DNA from: JBKQVT01 sp963727245
Lineage (GTDB): Bacteria > Planctomycetota > Planctomycetia > Pirellulales > Thermoguttaceae
DNA: 64,000 nucleotides
Direction of reading: 5' to 3'
NCBI GenBank assembly: GCA_963727245.1
Contig: CAVSFO010000006.1
Span: 308,168 to 372,167 of the forward strand
A program made the position numbers and the translations under genes. Below, one piece after another: positions 57,976-64,000 of the stretch. Each line of letters starts with the position of its first letter. The stretch's first letter is position 1. The notes below the pieces were generated by a model. The model ran no database searches. It was given only the letters and a program-made list of their open reading frames with translations, and was not told the origin of the DNA.

Positions 57976-57999
57976 AACGTACCGACCCTGGCCCCTGGC

Positions 58000-60087
58000 T
58001 CACCGCCACAGGTCCTTGGTGCGGCGGCGGACCGCCCGGCTGGTCAACTCGGAGCCCAGCGCAACGTCGGGCTCTTCTACGTCGTCGGGGCCGCGGGCCA
58101 GGCGCTGCTCGAAGCAGGCGGCCACCGAATCGGGCAGGAAGCGGGTCCGCTGCGCGTAGCCGTGCCGGTCGCCCATGCCGGGCGGCGGCGTGTAATAGTA
58201 TCTCAACGGGCAGCAGACGTAGAGGAAGTTTTTCGCCCGCGTCAGGGCCACGTAAAACAGCCGCCGCTCCTCCTCGATCTCGGCCGAGTTCCTGGTGGCC
58301 ATGTCGGAGGGGATGTTGCCGTCGGCGGCGTGGATGACGTAGACGGCGTCCCATTCCAGCCCCTTGGCCGAGTGGATGGTGCTCAAGACGAGGTAATCGT
58401 CGTCGAGGTGCGGCGGGCCGGCCAGGTCCTGGGTCGAGTTGGGCGGATCGAGGGCCATTTCCCGCAACATCCGGGGCCGGCTCCGATAGCGGCCGGCAAG
58501 CTGTTCCAGTTGTTCCAGGTCGCGCAGCCGCGGTTGCACGTGATCGTACTGCGACTCCAACAGCGGCGCATAGAAGGTCCGCACGCGGTGCAGTTGGGCG
58601 GGCAGGTCTTCGCCGGTCGTGGCGAGGTGTGCCATCAATTGGACCAGTTTCGGCCACAAGCCGGCCGCCGCGGCGGGCGGTTTCCACGCCTCCCAAGCGG
58701 CGAAACCGTCCGCCGCGTTGGCCAGCAGCTCGGACAAGTGCCGGGCCTTGCCGGGCCCGATGCCTGGCAGCAGCAACAGCACCCGGGCGCAGGAAACGAC
58801 GTCGCGGGGGTTCTCGGCCAGCCGCAGGAAGGCCATCAGGTCTTTGACGTGGGCGGCCTCGACGAACTTCAGCCCGCCGTACTTGTGAAAGGGGATCTTG
58901 CGGACGGCCAGCTCGGCCTCCAGCAGGATGCTGTGATGCGAGGCGCGGAACAGCACGGCCTGGCGGCGCAGGTCGATGCCCTCTTCCCGATGCGCCAGGA
59001 TGCGGCGGATCACGTACTCCGTCTGGTCGTTCTCGTCCTCGCAGGTTGTCAGTACCGGCCGCTGCCCCTCGGTCCGCTCCGACCAGAGGTTTTTGGAAAA
59101 CCGCTCCCGCGACAGGGCGATGACGCGGTTGGCGGCCTCCAGGATCGGCAGCGTGCTGCGATAGTTCTGCTCCAGGGTCACTAGCGTGGCGTCGGGGCAA
59201 TGCTTGGGGAAGTCGAGGATGTTGCGGACCGTCGCCGCCCGGAACGAATAGATCGATTGCGCGTCGTCGCCCACCACGGTCAGCCCTTGGCCTTGGGGCG
59301 AAAGGAGGTAAAGGATGTCGGCTTGCAGGGCGTTGGTGTCTTGATACTCGTCGACCAGCACGCAATCGAATTGTTTGCGGACGGCCGGGCCGGCCTGCGG
59401 ATCGCTCAGCAAGGCGTGCCAGTAGAGCAGCAAGTCGTCGTAGTCCAGCACCGCGGCGGCCTCCTTGCGATCGACGTAGCCGTCCAGCAGCCGCTTCAGG
59501 TCCTCGGCCCAATCGCGACACCAGGAGAACGGGCCGGCCAACACCTGCTCCAGCTTTTCGCGGGCGTTGACGCAGCGGCTGTAGATGGCCATGCAGGTGC
59601 CCTTCTTGGGGAAGCGGCGGTCGGTCTTGGCCAGGCCCAGCTCGGTGCGGACGACGTTGAGCAGATCCTCGGAATCGCCCCGGTCGTGGATGGTGAAACT
59701 CGCCGGCAGGCCGATCGCCTTGCCGTGGCGGCGCAGCAGCCGGGTGGCGACCGCATGATAGGTGCCGCCCCAGACCCGCGAGCCGCGCAGCGGCGCCGCA
59801 GCCGCCGATTCGGCAACCGCCGATTCAGCAACGTCGAGATGGCGCAGCAAGCTGTCGACGCGGCGGAGCATCTCGGCGGCCGCCCGGCGGGTGAAGGTCA
59901 AGAGCAGAATCCGGCTCGGATCGATGCCCTGGGCGATCAGCCAGGCCACCCGCTGCACCAGCGTGGCCGTCTTGCCCGTGCCGGCGCCCGCGATGATCAG
60001 CAGCGGCCGCTGGTCATGGGTGGCGGCCTGGCGCTGTTGGGGATTCAGCCGTGCCAAGACGGCATCGATCGAGGGGGAGGACTTCAT
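58000..60087 (-). CDS. UvrD/Rep-type DNA helicase
   Basis: A 695-residue superfamily 1A 3'-5' helicase. Motifs in order: Q motif LNPQQRQAATHDQRPLLIIA, Walker A GAGTGKT, Ia LLLTFTRRAAAEM, motif II VLVDEYQDTN, III VVGDDAQSIYSFRAA, IV LEQNYRST, V LSTIHSAKGLEWDAVYV, and VI EEERRLFYVALTRAKNFLYV. ATG 60087 (MKSSPSIDAVL) is used; the longer frame reads into repeat copy H. Members of this group unwind DNA in repair (UvrD) or at stalled forks (Rep/PcrA). The C-terminus lacks the long UvrD tail, so the exact subgroup stays open. No frame break. Confidence 0.9.
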   Translation of the reverse strand: MKSSPSIDAVLARLNPQQRQAATHDQRPLLIIAGAGTGKTATLVQRVAWLIAQGIDPSRILLLTFTRRAAAEMLRRVDSLLRHLDVAESAVAESAAAAPLRGSRVWGGTYHAVATRLLRRHGKAIGLPASFTIHDRGDSEDLLNVVRTELGLAKTDRRFPKKGTCMAIYSRCVNAREKLEQVLAGPFSWCRDWAEDLKRLLDGYVDRKEAAAVLDYDDLLLYWHALLSDPQAGPAVRKQFDCVLVDEYQDTNALQADILYLLSPQGQGLTVVGDDAQSIYSFRAATVRNILDFPKHCPDATLVTLEQNYRSTLPILEAANRVIALSRERFSKNLWSERTEGQRPVLTTCEDENDQTEYVIRRILAHREEGIDLRRQAVLFRASHHSILLEAELAVRKIPFHKYGGLKFVEAAHVKDLMAFLRLAENPRDVVSCARVLLLLPGIGPGKARHLSELLANAADGFAAWEAWKPPAAAAGLWPKLVQLMAHLATTGEDLPAQLHRVRTFYAPLLESQYDHVQPRLRDLEQLEQLAGRYRSRPRMLREMALDPPNSTQDLAGPPHLDDDYLVLSTIHSAKGLEWDAVYVIHAADGNIPSDMATRNSAEIEEERRLFYVALTRAKNFLYVCCPLRYYYTPPPGMGDRHGYAQRTRFLPDSVAACFEQRLARGPDDVEEPDVALGSELTSRAVRRRTKDLWR

Positions 60088-60111
60088 TGGTTTCTGTTGC
60101 GGAAAACCTCG

Positions 60112-60214
60112 GTAGGGTGGGTCGACGGGCACCGACGCGAAGCGTTGGTCGGCGAGCCCCACCAAAACCCGCGAAAAACTGATGGTGGGGCTCGCTGCGC
60201 TCGACCCACCCTAC
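60112..60214. repeat. GTAGGGTGGG palindromic repeat, copy H (arm variant)
   Basis: It shares the altered left arm (ACGGGCACCGACGCGAAGCG) with copy E but its loop (CCCGCGAAAAACTGA) with copy F. It lies just upstream of the helicase start. Confidence 0.8.
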
Positions 60215-60280
60215 AAGTCTCCGACCTTGCGAAACAGAAACTCATTGAAATCTCCTGGCCGGCAACCTTGCCGCAGTCTG

Positions 60281-60289
60281 TGCTATTAT
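60281..60289 (+). promoter_or_regulatory. Extended -10 promoter before marC
   Basis: TGC-TATTAT, an extended -10 element about 77 bases before ATG 60366. There is no -35 box at the usual spacing, as is common with extended -10 promoters. Confidence 0.4.
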
Positions 60290-60365
60290 CGCCGTTTTCC
60301 CGGCGGCGGACAAGGATGAGCGGAGGTGTCGACAGCGGGCCGAAAGCGGGGTACACTGGGGCCCT

Positions 60366-60977
60366 ATGGACCTGCTTTCGGCCATGCTCACGCTGTTCCT
60401 GGTCATGGACCCGATCGGCAACGTGCCGCTGTTCCTGGTTTATCTGAAAAACGTGGAAGAGCGGCGGCGGACGGCCGTGGTCGTGCGCGAAAGCTGCATC
60501 GCCCTGGGAATCCTGCTCTTCTTCCTGCTGTTCGGGCCCGCCCTGATGCACCTCTTGCGGCTGCAGCCGGCCGCCCTGCACATCGCCGGCGGAGTGCTGC
60601 TGTTTCTGATCTCCGTGGGCATGATTTTTCCCGGCTCGCTTCATATCGGCGGCGGTGGCGGCGGCGACACGGCGCCGGCGGAAGAGCCGTTTCTGGTGCC
60701 GCTGGCCACTCCCTTGCTGGCGGGCCCCTCGGCCATCGCCACCATCATGATCTTCGCTTCGGGACAGCCCCAGCGGCTGGCGACGTGGTTTGCGGCCCTG
60801 GTCGCGGCCTGGGTGGCGACGACGGCCATCCTCATGCTCTCGCCGCGATTGAGCCGGCTGCTGGGCCACCGCGGGCTGATCGCCTGCGAGCGGCTGATGG
60901 GAATGACGTTGACGGTGATTGCCGTGCAGATGTTCCTGGACGGCCTGCGGCTGTTTCTCGATTTGCCGAAGGCGTGA
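60366..60977 (+). CDS. MarC-family integral membrane protein
   Basis: A 203-residue protein with six hydrophobic helices, MarC/UPF0056 family. The opening FLVMDPIGNVPLFLVYLKNV with its conserved DPxGN, the middle AGGVLLFLISVGMI, and PLATPLLAGPSAIATIMIF, which repeats the P-x-GPs motif, are diagnostic. The two halves are inverted repeats of one another, as in LysE-like transporters. The family was once linked to multiple antibiotic resistance, but its substrate is not established. A Gly-rich cytoplasmic loop (IGGGGGGDTAPAEE) is longer than usual. The gene stands alone. Confidence 0.88.
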   Translation: MDLLSAMLTLFLVMDPIGNVPLFLVYLKNVEERRRTAVVVRESCIALGILLFFLLFGPALMHLLRLQPAALHIAGGVLLFLISVGMIFPGSLHIGGGGGGDTAPAEEPFLVPLATPLLAGPSAIATIMIFASGQPQRLATWFAALVAAWVATTAILMLSPRLSRLLGHRGLIACERLMGMTLTVIAVQMFLDGLRLFLDLPKA

Positions 60978-61017
60978 GCAACAAGCCGGCGGCGCTCACG
61001 CCCCCGGTCCCCGGATC

Positions 61018-61103
61018 GTAGGGTGGGTCGAGCGCAGCGAGCCCCACCAGGAACCGGTTTGGGACCAGGGCAGGTGGGGCTCGCTGCGCTCGACCCACCC
61101 TAC
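61018..61103. repeat. GTAGGGTGGG palindromic repeat, copy I
   Basis: It lies between the convergent ends of marC and the DUF1207 gene, only 3 bases from the DUF1207 stop. Confidence 0.85.
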
Positions 61104-61106
61104 TTT

Positions 61107-62121
61107 CTAAAAATCGTACCAGAACGCCAGTCCGAGCTTCTCTTCGTATTGCTTGAAGAACTCGTACTGATCGCTCTTGCCCGAGAAGTATTGCACGCCG
61201 GCGCGGAGCAGGCGGTTGGCGGGGCTGCGCCACTGATAGCCGGTCTCGACGCAGATGTTGCCGCCGTAATCCACCTCTTGACGGATATCGCCGTTGATCG
61301 CCAGGAACGGCACCGGACGCAAGCCGGTCGGCCCTGCCGGACTGTACTCGACGCCGAACTGGAATTCCCAGGGCTTGGCGCCGCCGTCGCACTCGAAGGC
61401 CCAGGCCGCCTCGCCGTAAATGCGGAGGTCCTTGGTGCAATAATACGAATGGCCCCAGTTGATGCCGTTGCGGACGTAGTTGATGCGCTCGACGCCCGGG
61501 TTCGCCAGCATGAACTCATCGCCCAGGTGCGAGCAAATGTGGAAGTAGCCGAATTTCATCTGGTAGGGGCCGCAGCCGTAGGTGAAGGGGACGCCGAAGC
61601 GAAAATCCGTCGAGGTGACGTTCTCCTGGTGCTCCAGATCGAGGCGCGGAAAGGCAGCCCCTTCCAGGTCGAGTTGCCAGCCCTGCGGATTTTGGCAGTC
61701 GGTGGTGCCGTAGCGCAGCAGGCCGATGCGGGCTCCCAACGTCGAGTCCCAGGTCCAGCCCCAGTGCGAGTCATGGAACCATTGGGTAGCGAAGCGCGGC
61801 TCTTTCGTGCCCGCCAGGTAGGAGTGATAGATCAGGCCGCTGGGCAAGACCTGCAAGTCCCAAGCCGTGGAATCGTTCCACGGTCCGGCGGCCGGCTGCA
61901 TATCCACCGGTTGCGGAGCCCGGTTGCAGAGCGCCCGGTTGGAATTCGCCCGGTTGCGGCCCGGCCGGCGGAGTGAGCATCAGGGGCGGTTCGAGAACCG
62001 CGGGGGCAGGATCGGCCGGGACCAAAGCCGCATGGCCCAGCGTCAGGACGAGCATCAGGCCGCCGACAGTGCGACCTAACCGGAACAATCCGCAAATCTT
62101 TGCCAGTCTTCCAGCGCGCAT
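61107..62121 (-). CDS. DUF1207 outer-membrane-type protein (one frame break)
   Basis: About 338 residues, DUF1207 family, found mainly in Planctomycetota, Verrucomicrobiota and some proteobacteria. It has alternating aromatic beta strands that suggest an outer-membrane barrel: WGWTWDSTLGARIGLLRYGT, FRFGVPFTYGCGPYQMKFGY, DLRIYGEAAWAF and the C-terminal LGLAFWYDF, which ends in an aromatic residue like barrel proteins. The first part lies in another frame: ATG 62121, a signal peptide (VGGLMLVLTLGHAALVPADP), and a Pro/Gly linker with PQPGEFQPGALQPG repeats. The shift is near 61905. The function is unknown. Confidence 0.8.
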
Positions 62122-62265
62122 GGATGCCCTTCCTGCTACAATTCTTACCAAGGGCATTATCGGCAAGGTCATCTTCCCTTCGTGATGGTCAGTCCTCTTG
62201 AACCGCAAGCCGCCGCCCGTTACAATCGGCCTTGTCTACCTATTGTCCACAATTGGCACACACAA

Positions 62266-62308
62266 GAGACAGTCCCATTTTCGTTGGACGGAAATTGGGA
62301 CAGTCCCC
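62266..62308. repeat. GGGGACAGTCCC palindrome, copy 5 (slightly worn)
   Basis: The left end reads GAGACAGTCCCATTTTCGTT and the right end GGGACAGTCCCC. It lies 28 bases before the ndk ATG, in its likely leader. Confidence 0.8.
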
Positions 62309-62336
62309 AGGCAAGTTTTTAGCTTAGGAAACCCCG

Positions 62337-62798
62337 ATGGAGAGAACACTCGTTTTGCTGAAGCCCGATTGCGTCCAGCGGCGGCTGATGGGCCGCGTCT
62401 TGACCCGACTGGAAGAGAAGGGCTTCAACATTATCGCCATGAAACTGATCCACATCACGCCGGAACTGGCCCGCCGCCATTATGCCGAGCACGTGGCGAA
62501 GGCTTGGTATCCGACCCTGGAGCAGTTCATTACCGGCGGGCCGACCGTGGCGGCGATCGTCGAGGGGCCCGAGGCCATTCGCGTGGTCCGCGACATGGTC
62601 GGCGCCACGCACGGCCTGAAGGCGGTCCCGGGCTCGATTCGCGGCGATTACAGCTCCAGTCAGCAGATGAACCTCGTGCACGCTTCCGACGGAGCGGAGG
62701 CGGCGCGGCGGGAGCAGGAAATCTTCTTCCGGCCGGAGGAGATCCACAGCTACGAGCCGACGATTCGTCCCTGGCTCTGCGCGGCGGACGAGAACTGA
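62337..62798 (+). CDS. ndk: Nucleoside diphosphate kinase
   Basis: A 153-residue NDK that passes the gamma phosphate of ATP to other nucleoside diphosphates through a phosphohistidine. ERTLVLLKPDCVQRRLMG opens it, with the Lys of the KPD motif, and the active His is in the NLVHASDG motif. AGGAAA precedes ATG 62337. Length is standard with a slightly long C-terminus (EEIHSYEPTIRPWL). Its TGA directly abuts the stop of pyrF on the other strand. No frame break. Confidence 0.95.
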   Translation: MERTLVLLKPDCVQRRLMGRVLTRLEEKGFNIIAMKLIHITPELARRHYAEHVAKAWYPTLEQFITGGPTVAAIVEGPEAIRVVRDMVGATHGLKAVPGSIRGDYSSSQQMNLVHASDGAEAARREQEIFFRPEEIHSYEPTIRPWLCAADEN

Positions 62799-63725
62799 TC
62801 ACACCCCGGCAACCTTGCCGGCGGGCGTCTCCGCGCGGAGCTGCCCGATCATGTCGCGGGTGGCGGCCTCCACGGCCTCTTGCCAGCGCGCCGGTCCAAA
62901 TCGCTCGGCATAGGGGGCCTGCTTGTAAGCGAAGATGATGCCGCGGGAGTTGTTGACGATGGCCCCGCGCCCATGACTGTCGAAGGCCCCGGCCACGTCG
63001 GCCGCCGTGCCCCCTTGGGCGCCGAAACCGGGCACGAGGAACCAGGTGTGGGGCATCTCGGCCCGCAGCTCGGACAGTTGGGCCGGATAAGTTGCCCCGA
63101 TCACCGCGCCGACGGCCCCATAGCCGCACGCCCCGGCCGTCTGGCCGGCCATCCGCTCGACATAGGCGGCCACGTGGCGGTAGAGCGGCCGGCCATCGCA
63201 CGGCAGGTCCTGGAGCATCCGTCCGCCGGGGTTGGAGGTCTTGACCAGGACGAACACGCCCGCCGCCCGGGCCACAGCCACGTCGATAAACGGTTGCAGG
63301 CTGTCGTCGCCCAGATAGGGGCTGACGGTCAGGGCGTCGGCCCCCCAAGGGCTTTGGCGTCCCAAGTAGCCCTGGGCGTAGGCCGTAGCCGTGGAGCCGA
63401 TGTCGTTGCGTTTGCCGTCGAGGATGACCAACAGCCCCTTTTGGCGGGCGTATTGGATGACCTCGGCCAGCGCCGCCATTCCCGGCGGCCCGAGTTGTTC
63501 GAAGAAGGCCGCTTGCGGCTTGACTACCCCCACCAACGGGGCAATTACATCGACGACTTGGCGGCAGAACTGGCCGTAGGCCGCCGCCGTTTCGGCCGGC
63601 CGGGGCTGCGGGCTGTCCGGGGCGAGTGCCGGGGGCAGCATATCCGCGCGGGGATCGAGGCCCACCAGGACCGGGTTTCCGCAGCGTCGCACGGCCGCGT
63701 CGAGTTGGTCGGAAAAGGGGAGCAA
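62799..63725 (-). CDS. pyrF: Orotidine 5'-phosphate decarboxylase, long type
   Basis: A 308-residue OMP decarboxylase of the longer type 2 group, making UMP in pyrimidine synthesis. The catalytic Lys/Asp array is in LVILDGKRNDIGST, and substrate-binding LVKTSNPGGRMLQDL and FLVPGFGAQGG are as in the family. The start is TTG 63725, supported by AAGGA 8 bases upstream and by the conserved FSDQLDAAVRRCGNPVLVGLDPR right after it. It converges on ndk with no bases between the stop codons. The 239 bases from here to the tRNA show no gene. Confidence 0.93.
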   Translation of the reverse strand: MLPFSDQLDAAVRRCGNPVLVGLDPRADMLPPALAPDSPQPRPAETAAAYGQFCRQVVDVIAPLVGVVKPQAAFFEQLGPPGMAALAEVIQYARQKGLLVILDGKRNDIGSTATAYAQGYLGRQSPWGADALTVSPYLGDDSLQPFIDVAVARAAGVFVLVKTSNPGGRMLQDLPCDGRPLYRHVAAYVERMAGQTAGACGYGAVGAVIGATYPAQLSELRAEMPHTWFLVPGFGAQGGTAADVAGAFDSHGRGAIVNNSRGIIFAYKQAPYAERFGPARWQEAVEAATRDMIGQLRAETPAGKVAGV

Positions 63726-63964
63726 AGTCAGGTTCCTTGGGGCTTATTCCTATCCGAAGCGAGGCGCCGGGTTTATCCACGCCGTGCTCCTGGCACGGAG
63801 TGCTCTGCCGGTTGTCGCTGCCGGGCGTGATTACCCCTTTTTAGCATACTGGGGCGAAAAAGCGAGGGCCCCGTTTTTCCGGGGAAAGCGGTTGCCAAAT
63901 TGGGTCCGATCTGCAATACTTACGCGCAGTTGTGCGTCGGGGCAACCGGGCGTGCAACGATGAG

Positions 63965-64000
63965 CGGGGCGTGGCGCAGTCTGGCTAGCGCGTCTGAATG
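63965..64000 (+). tRNA. tRNA, probably Pro (GGG anticodon), cut by the window end
   Basis: The first 36 bases of a tRNA: acceptor strand CGGGGCG, TG at positions 8-9, D-stem GCGC...GCGC with loop AGTCTGGCTA, G26, anticodon-stem TCTGA, then A32, T33 and G34. A C at position 1 and G34 fit tRNA-Pro with a GGG anticodon. The remaining part lies outside the window, so the identity is a reasoned guess. Confidence 0.65.

Noticed and set aside
63965..64000. Partial tRNA read as tRNA-Met
   Set aside because: The ATG at the very end is positions 32-34, not the anticodon; T33 and G34 with C1 fit Pro better.

Overview
The window looks like a piece of a GC-rich Planctomycetota chromosome (Pirellulales-like), probably from a metagenome-assembled or lightly polished genome. 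This placement is inference. It rests on the GC-rich codon use, a PduS/PduT microcompartment pair, a DUF1207 outer-membrane-type protein, a PknB-type kinase with a membrane-anchored tail, ftsK, and dense families of intergenic palindromic repeats. No phage, transposase, CRISPR array or rRNA gene was seen. A partial EF-G gene opens the window and a partial tRNA (probably Pro) closes it.

Layout. 1-10 kb: EF-G end, secreted alpha-L-rhamnosidase (GH78), acyl-CoA desaturase, a GT39-like membrane glycosyltransferase, then PduT and PduS on the minus strand. 9.6-20 kb: hemB, a Ser/Thr kinase, truB, ftsK, and citramalate synthase (cimA) behind what looks like a complete promoter, leader-peptide and attenuator region. 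19.7-26 kb: a BrnT/CopG toxin-antitoxin pair with its own promoter and operator, valS, a BFN-domain nuclease and a four-ACT-domain aspartokinase. 26-33 kb: a DUF4190 protein with an RlmI-like methyltransferase, a pair of secreted M16 peptidases, and a two-gene arginine-to-proline module (arginine dihydrolase-like plus LOR/SDH). 34-46 kb: an eight-gene exopolysaccharide operon (chain-length factor, CpsD-like ATPase, phosphoglycosyl transferase, GT4 with deacetylase, flippase, O-antigen ligase, FemAB-like acyltransferase, GT2-GT26 fusion), several genes overlapping by ATGA. 46-64 kb: cupin, nitroreductase, HEAT-repeat protein, gltBD, SDR, rfbD, galE, UvrD-like helicase, marC, DUF1207, ndk, pyrF and the tRNA.

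How it fits together. The amino-acid genes cimA, lysC, gltBD and the arginine module each sit behind a recognisable control region or in a tight operon. The polysaccharide operon is complemented by galE and rfbD about 10 kb downstream. Rhamnosidase and PduS/PduT suggest deoxysugar use through a microcompartment whose other parts lie elsewhere.

Two features dominate the reading. First, about fifteen genes, including essential ones (valS, hemB, ftsK), are broken by one-base frame shifts, often in C or G runs, which I read mainly as sequence errors; I give full gene spans. Second, at least five families of palindromic repeats are scattered between genes, and two have entered coding sequence in frame (truB; the GT4-deacetylase gene).
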